A stretch of DNA of 64,000 nucleotides from Cordia subcordata (GCA_028554755.1 JAPTOF010000031.1:1531001-1595000), one strand, 5' to 3'. Positions 19,823-32,150 are shown, counted from the stretch's first letter. The notes: generated by a model not told the origin, from the sequence alone. Numbers and translations: made by a program.

Positions 19823-22800
19823 ATGAATCAATATAAAATTGATTTCAGTCCAGGCAGTTCAGCTAGGAAACAAATACAAGCAGAATTTCAAAAACCAATA
19901 TATCAACCTTTCAGAGATTGGTTTGCTAAAAATATTAATTTAGCAGAAAGGCAAATACTTCAAACTGAATTCTATAACCATTTGGAAGATATAAATGAAA
20001 TAAAAGATTTTATTCCATGGTTTTTATATAGATATCTAGGAGATCATATTAATGTCCTAGAAAAATATTGGAAATTAAAAAATGGTGAACAAGTTGAAGC
20101 AATTTATCCTCCAACACATTCATCCATTATAATTGATAAAGAAAAGATGAAGTTATATGCTAATGCTTTCTTTAATCTGCAAGAGAATGAGACTCTTGTT
20201 GCCACAGCAAGAAATATAAATGATGTGGTAAAATAAAATAATTTTACTAATTTGTATTTAGTAGCCTTAAGAGAACAAATATTATTTCTCAATAATAGGT
20301 TATTAAAAAATTATGAAATAATAATGGATTTAAAAAATAGTCTGGAAAAATTACAGAAAAGTAATAATAAGGAAAATACAATTGGAGAAACTTCAAGATT
20401 TAGGAGTAATCCAATTCAGCCTCCTCCAGAAATAAAAAATTTTAAATTAAGTCAAGTCTCAGAATTTGAGAAACTTCTTGATAATAAGTTTAAGGCATTC
20501 AAATTAAATGTCATAACTAAAGAAGAAGTTCGAATTAGTTGATAATATACATCAGCAAGAATTAGTCAATGAAATTCTTAATAAGATAAAGAGTAATACT
20601 AAATTTGCTAATAAACCGGTCCAGAAAAAATATTATTATCCAAGACCGACACCTCAAGATGTTTTGTTTGAGGAATTACCTAATGAACAAACTTACTATA
20701 ATGGTAAGACTATATATGAGTGGAATATAGATGGCCATTCAGATCAACAAATATATAATACCATCCATAGAATGATGATGTATGCTACAATATGTAGACA
20801 GCATAACAATACGGATAAAAGTATTGCTTTAATGATAATAGCAGGGTTTACAGGCCAGCTTAAAGGTTGGTGGGAAAATTATCTCAATGAAGCCCAACGT
20901 CAAACTGTCTTGAATACCACAAGAACAGAAAATAATATAGTTAAACAGGAAGCTGTTTATACTTTAACAATAAATATTTGTGAACATTTTACAGGAAGAT
21001 TCACAACAAATGCAGAGAATATAAGATCTCTAATCTTGAATCTCAAGTGTCCTACTCTTACCTCATTTAGGTGGTATAAGGATGTATTCCTTAGTAGAGT
21101 AATGGAATTACCAGATGCTAATCAGGCACATTGGAAGTCTAAATTTATAGATGGTCTTCCACAATTATTTGCGGAAAGAGTAAAGAAAACTCTTAGAATA
21201 GGAATCTCACCTATTGATTATGATAATCTTACATATGGCATGATAATAGGAAAATGCATGCAAGAAGGTTTAGCTTTATGTAATGAAATTAAGTTAAATC
21301 AACAAATTAAAAAACAAAAGCTAACAGAAAAGTCTCAATTAGGACAATTCTGTGAACAATTTGGAATTGAAATGGGTCAATCCAGTAAACCTAAGAAATA
21401 TACTAGGTTTTCTAATATTCAAAAATATAATTCTCCAGTCTATCAGAAGAAAATAGCTGCTAGAACAGGAAGAAAGAAAATCAGAAAAGAAATAAAGAAA
21501 CAACAAGGAGAAAAAAGAATAAGATCAAAATCCAAACCTCCTGTTTGTTATAAATGTGGCAGAATAGGTCATATTGCTCCTAACTGCAAAATAAAAAAGA
21601 AAATAAAAGCATTAAATCTCAGTGAAGATTTAAAGAAAAATCTTATGAATATAATGCTTAATTCTGAATCTGAACAAGAAGATCAAAAAGATCTTAATGA
21701 CTCAGAGGAATCTAGCTCTAAGGATAATCTGAAATATATATCAGAGGTATCTGAAACATCTGAAACGGATAGTTCAGAAGAAGAATATAATACTTGTGAT
21801 AATTGTATGAATACTATACAAAAAGATGAAAGTAATGATTTTTATCAATTGTTATCTCAATTCAGAAATATGGAACTGAATGTTTTAACTAATGGAAATA
21901 TAGTGGAATTACTCAGAATAATAAAAGATTCTGAAATTCGTAATAAAATCTTGGAATCTTTAGGTAAATTAAAAGAACCTGAAGAAGAATTAACAATCCA
22001 AGAACAAGATAAATTCATTCCTTATACTTTATCAGAAGTAAGAAAGAGAATGGAAGAAAAACAAAATATTAAATCCTCTATAACCTCTGTAACTACTATA
22101 CAGGATTTAAAGGAGGAAGTTAATAATTTGAAAACTGAAGTTACAAAATTAACTCAGGATAATATTGAAATAAATAAAAGATTAGATAAATTGGATAAAG
22201 GAAAAAATAAAATTGAACAACCTGAATCCAGTACTAATCAAGAATTAGAACCATTTTTAGGAAAGATGGAATGTTTTACATCTCAGAAATGGTTAGTAAA
22301 AATTAATCTTTTAATACATAATGAATACAAAAAAGAATTAGTTGCGTTAATAGACAGTGGCGCAGATTTAAATTGTATTCAGGAAGGATTAATTCCTACA
22401 AAATATTTTGAAAAAACCACCCATACTTTATCAAGTGCTAGTGGTAATAAAATGGATATTTTATATAAGTTATCAAAAGCTTATATTTGTGTTAATAAAC
22501 AATGCATTCCTAATAGCTTTGTATTAGTCAGGAATATAACTAATCAGGTTATATTAGGAACACCATTCTTAAATAAGATATTTCCAATAAAAGAAATTAC
22601 TAATAATGGAATAATTGGTAATTTTGAAGGAAATGAAATTCAATTTGAATTCATAAAAGACCCCATAACTAGGGTATTGAATGAGATGGTTGAGTTAATA
22701 AAAGCTAAAAGTAACCAATTAAATTTTCTTAATCAAGAAATTAATTTATTACAAATAAGTGATAAGTTAAAAAATCCTTATCTACAGGAACGAATAAAAT

Positions 22801-24218
22801 TGTTAATAAATCAATTTTCAGCAGAAATTTGTGCTGATCATCCTAATGCATTTTGGGATAGGAAAAAACATATTGTGAGTCTACCATACGTAGAAGATTT
22901 TGATGAAAGAATGATAACAACAAAATCTAGACCTGCTCAAATGAATGAACAAGAACAGGCTAGGTGTAGAGAAGAAATAAATATGTTTTTACAAAAAGGA
23001 TTAATCAGAGAATCCAAATCAGCTTGGAGTTGTACTGGTTTTTATGTTAATAAAAAATCAGAGATAGAAAGAGGGTCTCCAAGATTAGTTGTTAATTATA
23101 AACCTCTTAATAAAGTCCTAAAATGGATCAGATATCAACTTCCTAATAAAAGGGATTTGATTAATAGAATACATGATGCATGTGTATTTTCGAAATTTGA
23201 TATGAAATCTGGCTATTACCAAATACAGGTAGTAGAAGAAGATAGATATAAAACTGCTTTTGTAGTACCATTTGGTCATTATGAATGGAATGTAATGCCT
23301 TTTGGTTTGAAAAATGCTCCTTATGAATTTCAGAAGATTATGAATGATATATTTATACCATATAATAATTTTATGGTTGTTTATATTGATGATGTCTTAG
23401 TATTTTCAAAAGACATTAATACGCATTTTAAACATCTTGAAATATTCAAGAATCTTGTAATCCAAAATGGATTAGTTGTTTCAAAACCAAAAATGGTTAT
23501 TTTCCAATCTAAAATTAGATTTTTGGGATATAATATTGAAGATGGGAAAATAATTCCTATTGACAGAAGTATTGAATTTGCTTCTAAATTTCCAGATGAA
23601 ATTTTGGATAAAACTCAATTGCAAAGATTTTTTGGCAGTCTTAATTACATTCAGCCGTATTATAAGAATTTGGCTAATGATACTGCTATTTTATATGAGA
23701 GACTGAGGAAAACCCCTTCCCCTTGGTCACAAAGTCATACTGAGACAGTGAGAGTGATAAAATCAAAAGTCAAACAGTTGCCTTGTCTTATGCTCGCGAA
23801 TCCACAATGGGATAAGATTGTGGAAACAGATGCGTCAGATATTGGTTATGGTGGAATACTCAAATAGATCCAGCCATCAACAAAACAAGAATATCTTGTT
23901 CGCTTCACATCAGGAAAATGGAGTGAAAACCAGAAAAAATATGCACCTGTTGCAAAAGAAATTTTAGCTATTGTCAACAGTGTTTTAAAATTTCAAGATG
24001 ATCTTTTGAATAAAAAGTTTTTGATAAAAACTGATTGCAAATCTACAAAATTTATGTTTAACAAAGATTTTAAACATGATGTTTCGAAATATATGTTCGT
24101 AAGATGGCAAACATATTTAGCCCCTTTTGAATTTGAAATCAAACATATTCAGGGAAAGCATAATACTTTGCCTGATTTTTTGTCCCGTGAATATCTGCAG
24201 GGGGATGCAACCTCCTGA
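19823..24218 (+). pseudogene. A ORF2: capsid, aspartic protease, RT and RNase H polyprotein
   Basis: Pararetroviral Gag-Pol. Order: N-terminal domain shared with B Gag (19823-20236); capsid core with the EWNIDG and LKGWWENYL region (about 20700-21400); zinc knuckle CYKCGRIGHIAPNC at 21546-21587; acidic linker and a coiled-coil-like stretch; aspartic protease DSGAD at 22353-22367; reverse transcriptase with YIDD at 23382-23393; RNase H with TDAS (Asp codon 23829), AKEIL, KTDCKS and LPDFLSR. There is no integrase. Breaks: TAA at 20234-20236 after the N-terminal domain (also in the minus copy), a short deletion at about 20530 shifting the frame, and TAG at 23865-23867 separating the first RNase H Asp from the other catalytic residues. 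Otherwise open and well conserved. Confidence 0.95.
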
Positions 24219-25741
24219 TGGGGGGTTTCAAGGCCGTGGGAAATATGCCCATGGTGGATCATCAAGAGGCCGTGGCAAATATGGTCATGGTAGAGGTAAG
24301 GGGAGAAATAATGCTCCTGACTATTTCTATGCAAATAAAGCATTAGAAATTGCTTCTGAAGAAGCTGAAGTACGTAAAAATACATTGCGTGCTCAGAAGT
24401 TTGATATAAAACTTCCCCATCCCAGTTCACCAATATATTCAGAGACTATTAAGTTTCTTGAAGAATCGAGAAAAAGCAGAAGAAAGAAATATAAGTTCTT
24501 TCGCTTCAGCTCTAAATACTATGGAGCAAGATGAATCTGTGCAATATACACAGAATGCAGGAGAGGAAATAATTCTCTATTTGTCACAAAAGGATCTCAT
24601 AGACCAACAGGATCCATGGATGCTGATGTCCAAATACCTGGATGATTTCTCATTTCCAGCCCAGTCTTACAAAACGAGACACCACTATGAGAAGATTCTC
24701 ATGGAAACGCAATCTGCAGAATTTGAACACTTTAAAAAGAGTGGAAAGGCAGATATGATGTCAAAAGATATTGCTTATAGCAAGATCTATGTGAAGACTC
24801 TTATCAATGCGGAGCAGTGGGGACTTTCAACACATAAACTGAAGTCCTATGTGATATCTACACAGCAAGGTCCCATTCTATATTCATATTGGGATTATGT
24901 TGAAGGATTCTCAAACGTATTTTATTTTGAGAATGACCAGCATAAACATTCATGGTTTGTGAAGATACCTGGTATAGTCCTTAATAAGGATATTCCATCA
25001 TGGTTTATTATTTGGTGGAATTATTTTGGTCCAAATTCATCCATACTTCCAGAACCGTTCCAGGATCTTTATAAAAGATGGAAGGAAGTATCGCCAAAGA
25101 TGCAGAATCTACATCAACAATCAGTTGAAGGAACTGCAACAATGTATTTCTTTCTGGAGTTCTCAATTCCTTGGATTGTCAGATGGATTCCAGAAGTAAG
25201 GCATACAGATAAACATATTCCATGCCTGAAGAGGATATTCTTCACCAAATTCTGGCAAAAGATGATTCAGAAAGATCCAAAGACGAATCAATTATATTCT
25301 CAGGATCTTATCAAAGAAATTGAAGAAAAGCTTCAACAATACAAGAAAGAAGCTAAGGACAAGCAGAAAACAACAATTCAACCCAAATCATGGTTTGAAC
25401 AGTTTGTGAATAAGTTGCAGAAGGATAATCCATCCATATCTTTGCAGGATATAATGTTGCAATATATGGATAATGTCAAAGAGGAGATGATACAATTCAC
25501 TCAACAAAGTGATACATCTTCAGAGAAGTCCGAGAAGTCAATGGAGATTTCGCCACAAGGCAGCAGATATTTCTGTCTTGCAGGACAATCGCAGGATCCA
25601 GAGGAAGAAGAAGAAGCTTATTCCTTGGATGACGTGTTCGAATCAGTGAAGGACGCGTTAAAAGGTCCAATAAGGATGTTACAGAAGGGAGAATCGTCCC
25701 AACAACAACAAAAACAAGAACCTAAACAGGATAAAGTTTAG
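24205..25741 (+). pseudogene. A ORF3: RGG-box N-terminus and unknown C-terminal domain
   Basis: The ATG at 24205 overlaps the end of ORF2 by 14 bases in the +1 frame. The first 30 or so codons are Gly/Arg-rich (GRGKYGHGRGKGR), an RNA-binding-like patch. The frame then shifts near 24465 and stays open to 25741. The long part has a Trp/Tyr-rich domain (WDYVEGF, WFIIWWNYFGP, ...IPWIVRWIP), a Lys/Glu helical region and a Ser/Glu-rich C-terminus ending in Gln/Lys. A protein at this place in florendovirus/petuvirus-like genomes has no firm function; a role like the caulimovirus transactivator/inclusion protein is a guess. The break sits at a TCGAG where a CAG/CTG-type loss is plausible. Confidence 0.75.
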
Positions 25742-26042
25742 GGAAAAGAGAAAAGAATAGTGATGATCATGATGTCAGTGGAGAAAGCGGTCGTGATTAT
25801 TGCTTCAAGACAAAGAGGAATCTGATGACTAAATAATGAGTCCAACAGATTTCACAAAAGTTTCTGTCGTATATGGACAGGTGTCCACTATTCATAAAAG
25901 TAGTGGAGTAACTGTAGATAAACAGTAGTTTACTTTTTACTGTTTGTAATTATTGTGTTTCCCGGATCTCAAATCTGTGGAGTCCGAGGAAAATTGTTTT
26001 GAACTTATGTTTCAAGTCCGAGGCTTCAATTGTCTATAAAAG
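25742..26042 (+). promoter_or_regulatory. A promoter and 3' intergenic region
   Basis: TATA box TCTATAAAAG at 26033-26042. Upstream hairpins CCACTA...TAGTGG (about 25887-25908) and ACTGT...ACAGT (about 25911-25930), then TTTACTTTTTACTGTTTG, correspond in order to those of the B promoter. The phrase AGTCCGAG...CAATTGTCTATAAAAG is shared with B. Just after the ORF3 stop, AAAGTTTAGGGAAAAGAG and GGAGAAAGCGGTC also match the B 3' region. Confidence 0.8.
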
Positions 26043-26615
26043 CCATGACTCGGAAGAAGAACATAAGCAAGCTAGGAAAACTAGAATTTAGAAAGAATTT
26101 TTATATTTTGTAAATTTTGATAAACAAATAAAAAGTCCAGAGTTTTTTTTTCAGGTACTCTCTCTTTTTATTTTCTTGTCATTTTATTTTTGTTTTTGAA
26201 TTGAATACTTGGCCAATGATAGGCTGAGTTGTTGATGAATTGATATAATGCTGGAATAACATAAGAGTTGTTTTAAGCCAATTTAGAAACAGATGATAAT
26301 CCTCAATAGTTTCCGCTGATATGTTCTAACCTTAAGGATTACGATATATCTTTGATATTACCTTGGAGTTCTGGTTCGAAGTATATGATTAAATCCTAGG
26401 AGTGTCCCAGGTCAGTTGCCATTGCCATTGTTGATGTTGGCGTAGGCGTTTTTGACCTTCTTCTCTGTTCACTCCAGATTAGGGTTTAATGATATATTAG
26501 GTAATATACCAGGGATCCAATCTTTCTTTTGCATATCTCAGATATAGCTTAAAACTTAAGGACTTAGTCATGTCCACGGACTGCTACTACGGTCTTCTAT
26601 CACCTGGGCCTAGTT
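26043..26615 (+). promoter_or_regulatory. A leader with poly(A) signal
   Basis: Homologous to but diverged from the B leader. Shared landmarks are CAGTTGCCATTG...GGCGT, AGCTTAA.ACTTAAG, ATGTCC.CGG and the Pu/Py blocks before the primer site. AATAAA at 26127-26132 lies about 90 bases after the TATA box, where caulimovirids place the signal that is skipped on first pass and used on the second. Confidence 0.75.
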
Positions 26616-26629
26616 TGGTATCAGAGCCA
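26616..26629 (+). promoter_or_regulatory. tRNA-iMet primer binding site of A
   Basis: TGGTATCAGAGCCA, a perfect match to the usual plant initiator Met tRNA primer site. Same position relative to the leader as in B. Confidence 0.88.
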
Positions 26630-26888
26630 CTGTGCTACCCAGAGCCCATTATGGGGGGTTCTCACAGGATGATGTCCTGCGAAGTCTTGGCTCTTACCCC
26701 CAGGTGGCCCTATTGGGAGGGTCTCTTAAATGAGGTAAAGTTCCTTGCCAATAGGTTGGTATCGTCGAGAGGCAGGAGTACTGTAAAAGGTGGTTTTGAG
26801 GTAAACAGCATGGCAGGCGTTTCAAGGACGATCCTGGTCGCACCTTGGGCGTTCCACATGTTGGCCTGCTATGTATGTGTATGGGCTG
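26630..26888 (+). mobile_element. GC-rich segment after the A primer site
   Basis: About 260 bases with clearly higher GC than the rest of the virus (GCCCATTATGGGGGG, ACCCCCAGGTGGCCC). A partial copy is at 17297-17452. I cannot assign it: it may be the sequence before the movement-protein ORF or captured DNA. A frame from 26570 to 27031 spans it but runs across the junction into inverted B and is not a gene. Confidence 0.5.
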
Positions 26889-26952
26889 AAAAACACAGAT
26901 GGATTAAAGCAATAGCAAAATATCATAACAACATACCTTACAGATCATGTCT

Positions 26953-26969
26953 CCATGGCTCTGATACCA
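26953..26969 (-). promoter_or_regulatory. Primer binding site, B copy 2
   Basis: Complement of CCATGGCTCTGATACCA, perfect tRNA-iMet primer site. It marks the 3' edge of the inverted leader. Confidence 0.85.
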
Positions 26970-27493
26970 AACTACGTACTGAGGCCCAGGTGATAAGCCT
27001 CAAATATCTTTCAGCCGCGGACATAGATTAGCCCTTAAGCTTAAGCTCTATTTCTGGTTAACAACTAGATCGAAGGAACTTACAGCCATCATACAAATAT
27101 TTCTCTGCGGAACCTTTCAGCCCTTCAAACGCCTTTTCAAACAACAACAACGGCAACTGGGCAATTATTCCATCGAGACGTACATGTATATAAGGCATCC
27201 TAAGATCTTGTTGTTATCAAGAAATATATCCTACTCTCAAGAAATAATCGTGACAGCGAAGTATTTGAGAGTTATCCTCAAGGTCTGAGTAATATAGCTT
27301 AAAGCACGCTACTATGGTATGTTGATATTACCATAATCCATCCTGATCTCTACCCCATATTAGGGCAGATCATGAACAAAATATTTTCAAAATTTCAAAA
27401 TATTATTGAGAAATAAAAATTTACAATTTCTCTCTTTTTTTTCTTTCTTTTTTCCTCTTTCTCCTCTCCTACTTACAATGCATCCGAGTCTTT

Positions 27494-27640
27494 CTTTTAT
27501 AGACAGTTGGGTGCTCTCGGACTTCAAAAACAATCAAAAACAATTTTCCCACGGATTCCAAATATTTCAGATCCGCAGACACATCCTATCTACAAACAGT
27601 AAAAGTAAATTACTGTTTATGAGCGATAAATTCCACTATC
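27494..27640 (-). promoter_or_regulatory. B promoter, copy 2
   Basis: TATA complement CTTTTATAGA at 27494-27503 with the upstream stem-loop block to its right; one hairpin arm is altered (GAGCGATAA in place of GAACAGTAA, about 27621-27629). Confidence 0.7.
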
Positions 27641-28064
27641 TATGAATAGTAGAACTGTTTGCACTATTTGCAACTATTTGCCTTTTGTCAATATTCAGCA
27701 AATCTGATATCTTCTTTGTCTTTGTCTTGATACGACAAATCTTCCTCAGATTCCTTCTTCAGCTTCTTATACAGCTCAGCATTATTGATACAGCTTCTTG
27801 TCAATTCTTCTCGCTGTTGAAATCTGTACCAGCATTATCAGCTTTCTTTTTGATTTTATCATGATCTATTATCATGACTCAGCATCATCATTAACCATTA
27901 TGACCGCTTTCACCACTGTCATCATAACAGTTACTATTCTTTTTCCCAAACTTTATCTCGTTCAGAATTATTATGTCAGTAACCAAATTATTAGGTTATG
28001 TTCATCATCTTCCTCAACAATCATTTTCTCCATGATCGTCAATGTATATGATCTTCAATCATTC

Positions 28065-28253
28065 TTATGAATGATTCCATAATTCTTCTTCTTCTTCAAT
28101 CATCATTATGAATGATTCTTCAATTTCTTCTTTCTGAATTATTTCAGAAATTTCTTCAACTGATTCTTTCTGTAGTAGTACATATATGCTACCACCTTCA
28201 AAACTGCAATCCTTCATTGTTCTATATCTGAAAAACTTTTCTTTCCTTATCAT
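28065..28253 (-). CDS. 63-codon ORF, B copy 2
   Basis: Intact counterpart of 15993-16184 with a few substitutions (KFFRYRTMKD; EIIQKEE). Function unknown. Confidence 0.35.
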   Translation of the reverse strand: MIRKEKFFRYRTMKDCSFEGGSIYVLLQKESVEEISEIIQKEEIEESFIMMIEEEEELWNHS

Positions 28254-28789
28254 CTTTCAATAATGTTGTTCGCATCAGTTTTTATAACTGATTTTCATCT
28301 TAATCAGTAATCCATTTACTTACATTTAATTGTTTTTTTTTTTTCATCTTTCAGATTATTTCTGAATTTTTCAAGAAATTCATTTTTCTTTTCTTCGCAA
28401 ATTTTTCTTTTTCAGAATTTGAATTTTTCCTTTCCGAATTTTCTCGTAAAATATTCTGTCTAGGATTTACTCATATAGGAAAGTATCAATTACCACTTTC
28501 GCTAACACCCTAACGCCATCTCAAATCTTCAAATTCGCAACGTAACACGATTCGGTTTCGATAATTTTCCTTGAAGTACATAATGACTTAATCTTCTAAC
28601 AGAAACTTATTATTTCCAAAATTCTTATTTCTGATTTTCTCTCAATATTTTTGCAGAAATATTTTTTCTTGATTTTCAAAATACTTTTTCCACTCTGAAT
28701 TTTTATTCTCTCGGAATATTTTGCACTTCTCGAATATTTTTCTCGAATATTTTTCACACTATTTCTTTTCATATCTCAGGATTTTCTTT

Positions 28790-29020
28790 TCAAACTCTAT
28801 TAGTTTGTTTCTCAACTTTTCTTCCAGTTGAAAAGTAAATACTCAACTTTTCTCCCAGTTGAATAGGATTTTCAGAAGTTTTTAGTAAACCTCCAACTAT
28901 AACCAGAATTGATTTGTCTTTACCTCTCACTGGTCTAAGAGGACTAGCTGTAGAGTATTCTAACCCCTCTTCAGTGGGTAAACACAAAATTATTTTTTGC
29001 AAAAATTCCTCATTGAAAAT
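28790..29020 (-). CDS. Conserved small frame, B copy 2
   Basis: Counterpart of 15240-15479, open to the KQTNRV end, again without an ATG. Confidence 0.35.
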   Translation of the reverse strand: MFNEEFLQKIILCLPTEEGLEYSTASPLRPVRGKDKSILVIVGGLLKTSENPIQLGEKLSIYFSTGRKVEKQTNRV

Positions 29021-30746
29021 TTATTTTCAAATATAGATTTATTTTCTATATATCTTGAATCTATTTTGAAATAAAACAATACTAAATAATTGTATGTTTG
29101 TTCTTACAACACAGACGGGTAAGAGTTACTCAACTCATACAATCCTTACTATCGTATAAGTCAAAATAAATTTCATATTCTTTCAAGACTTTATTAATAT
29201 CATTTCAAAATATTATTCTTTTGAAATTATTTTGTAAAACTCAAATTTAATAAATTTGATATAACAAGTTTTCAGAAATTATTTTCTTTAACAGAAATTA
29301 ATTTTTCAGTATAAAATTTATTTTTTTATACTTTAGATTTCATGCCAAATATAACTACTTTCAAAATATTATAATTTTGAAATCAAACAAATATATTTGG
29401 TTTCCCAAATTTCAAATAATATTCGCAATATAAATCTTATCTTTATATTGAATATATTGTTTTTATGTATTTATATTAATACATAACTTTGCAACAAAAA
29501 AAAATCTTTTTTGTTTTAATCAATTTCCAAAATATGATTATTTTGAAATTTCATTATTAAATCAAATTAATAAATTTGATTCAATTAATACTTTTGAGTA
29601 TTTCAAAATTTATTTCAAATATCATAAACAAATAAGTTTATGATCCATTATTAAGATTTTATCAAAATTAAGATTTTATTAAAATCTTTTTGAGATAAAT
29701 GAATCTTCTCAAAATATATTCATAAACAAACCAAAATTCTTTTTATAGAATTTTTCAAGACTTATAATCTTTGGATTAAACTTTTCAAATCATTCATTCT
29801 TTTCACCAATGAATATTGAAAATAAATCAAAATCAAAATCTTTATTTAGATTTTCAATCAACTTTTGATTTCTGAAATTTCACGTTATAAGTGAAAATAA
29901 CTTATAAAAATATATTAGAAATCTTTTCAAGATTTTCTTGAACAAATAAACTAGATACAATTTATAATTAAACCAAATTAGTTTATAAGAATATTTTGAT
30001 TCTTAAAATTTCATATGTGAATCAAACCAATAAATTCTTATAGAATTTTTCAAACATATTGTTTTGGTAATTTTCAAAACATATTGTTTCAAAATCAAAA
30101 TCTCTGTATTTGAAATCAGAGTTATCTGTCATCACAATGAGTTTATAAAACTGATTCCATAAACCCTTTCCAGAGCTTCTTCATCATGAACTTATCTTTC
30201 ATGACCTTCCTGAAACTTCAGTTTCTGCTGATATCCACTTTTATTCTTTTGAATACCTTTCACTCATATCCCTCAGTATATATAAAAGTGTATTTTCTGG
30301 ATAGATAACACAAACCAAATAAAAAGGTTTTCAACATATCTTGAAATATTTTTCAAAACAAATATAACGTTTTGAAGTAATTCAAAAACCAATAAAACTG
30401 ACATTGTTTTTTCTAGTACTTAATTGAGTACCATTGGTTGAAATAATCACAAATTATATTTGTGTTCAATAAATCTCATATTCTGTTTTTCAGAATAAAA
30501 CATTTAATTCTTTTCTTTTATTAAAACTCTTTTCTTTTTATAAGAATTAAGAGATTTTATTATTATTTCAAACCTAAATTCTTTTCGAATTTTTCCAACT
30601 TATAAAAGTTGAGGGTTTTCATCAAATTTTTCAAACCTAAATTCCTTACGAATTTTTTCAACTTATATTAAAGTTGAGGCTTTTTCATTTTGGATTTTCT
30701 TTGTTAGATCCAATATTATAATTTGAATCCTACTTCAAATTATTAT

Positions 30747-30936
30747 TCACAATTTTTCTGAATTGTGTTTTCCTAACCTATTCGTTAGTTTTGAATTATC
30801 TTCTCTTTTACGAAGATTTATTGAATTGTTCTGATTATTTATTTCAGAATTAATTAAATCTTTAGATTTAATTTCCTTAAATTTCTTAAGGTTATTCTGA
30901 ATTAATATTTTTTCCTCAGAATCAAATATTGAATTT
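30747..30936 (-). pseudogene. Gag C-terminal fragment, B copy 2
   Basis: The last 62 or so codons of the acidic tail (NSIFDSEEKILIQNNLKK... to the stop at 30747). The rest is missing: the sequence switches at 30936 to plus-strand B promoter DNA. Confidence 0.85.
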
Positions 30937-31829
30937 TGATGATGCTGAGTCATGATAATAAATCATGATAAAATCAAAAAGAAAGCTGATAATGCTGGTA
31001 CAGATTTCAACAGCAAGAAGAATTGACAAGAAGCTGTATCAATAATGCTGAGCTGTATAAGAAGCTGAAGAAGGAATCTGAGGAAGATTTGTCGTATCAA
31101 GACAAAGACAAAGAAGATATCAGATTTGCTGAATATTGACAAAAGGCAAATAGTTGCAAATAGTGCAAACAGTTCTACTATTCATAGATAGTGGAATTTA
31201 CTGTTCATAAACAGTAATTTACTTTTACTGTTTGTAGATAGGATGTGTCTGCGGATCTGAAATATTTGGAATCCGTGGAAAAATTGTTTTTGATTGTTTT
31301 TGAAGTCCGAGCACATCAATTGTCTATAAAAGAAAGACTCGGATGCATTGTAAGTAGGAGAAGAGATAAAGAGGAGAGAAAAAAGAAATTCTAAAAATAT
31401 TTATTTCTCAATAATATTTTGAAATTTTGAAAATATTTTGTTCATGATCTGCCCTAATATGGGGTAGAGATCAGGATGGATTATGGTAATATCAACATAC
31501 CATAGTAGCGTGCTTTAAGCTATATTACTCAGACCTTAAGGATAACTCTCAAATACTCCGCTGTCATGATTATTTCTTGAGAGTAGGATATATTTCTTGA
31601 TAACAACAAGATCTTAGCATGCCTTATATACATGTACGTCTCGATGGAATAATTGCCCAGTTGCCATTGTTGTTGTTTGAAAAGGCGTTTGAAGGGCTGA
31701 AAGGTTCCGCAGAGAAATATTTGTATGATGGCTGTAAGTTCCTTCGATCTAGTTGTTAACCAGAAATAGAGCTTAAGCTTAAGGGCTAATCTATGTCCGC
31801 GGCTGAAAGATATTTGCGGCTTATCATCT
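30937..31829 (+). mobile_element. B promoter-leader fragment, plus, between two inverted copies
   Basis: Runs from GATGATGCTGAGTCATG through the stem-loop block, TATA (31323-31332) and the leader to CTTATCATCTG, about 20 bases short of the primer site. It then switches to minus-strand 3' region across the shared word TCTG. It reads straight into antisense B. Confidence 0.85.
31195..31332 (+). promoter_or_regulatory. B promoter in the 30.9-31.8 kb fragment
   Basis: Stem-loop TTACTGTT...AACAGTAA near 31199-31218 and TATA TCTATAAAAG at 31323-31332. It faces the inverted copy B3, so a transcript would be antisense to B3 mRNA. Confidence 0.7.
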
Positions 31830-31926
31830 GAATTTTTATTCTCTCAGAATATTTTTGCACTTCTCAGAATATTTTTCTCAAAATATTTTTCACACTATTT
31901 CTTTTCATATCTCTGGGATTTTCTTT

Positions 31927-32150
31927 TCAAACTCTATTAGTTTGTTTCTCAACTTTTCTCCCAGTTGAAAAGTAAATACTCAACTTTTCTCCTAGTTGAA
32001 TAGGATTTTCAGAAGTTTTTAGTAAACCTCCAACTATAACCAGAATTGATTTGTCTTTATCTCTCACTGGTCTAAGAGGACTAGCTGTAGAGTATTCTAA
32101 CCCCTCTTCAGTGGGTAAACACAAAATTATTTTTTGCAAAAATTCCTCAT
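31927..32150 (-). CDS. Conserved small frame, B copy 3
   Basis: Open counterpart of 15240-15479 with one change near the middle (VRDKDKS). No ATG. Function unknown. Confidence 0.35.

Larger units (their letters stand above)
26889..30936 (-). mobile_element. B copy 2, minus, truncated inside Gag
   Basis: Read leftwards: Gag C-terminus (30936-30747), hairpin non-coding region, conserved small frame (about 29020-28790), 3' region, 63-codon ORF (28253-28065), promoter (TATA 27503-27494), leader, and primer site at 26969-26953. The Gag end is cut at 30936. CAG/CTG sites at 28390-28790 are heavily scrambled. Confidence 0.87.

Noticed and set aside
26570..27031. Frame of 153 codons over the A primer site
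   Set aside because: It reads through the primer site, the GC-rich segment and the junction into inverted B, so it cannot be one gene.
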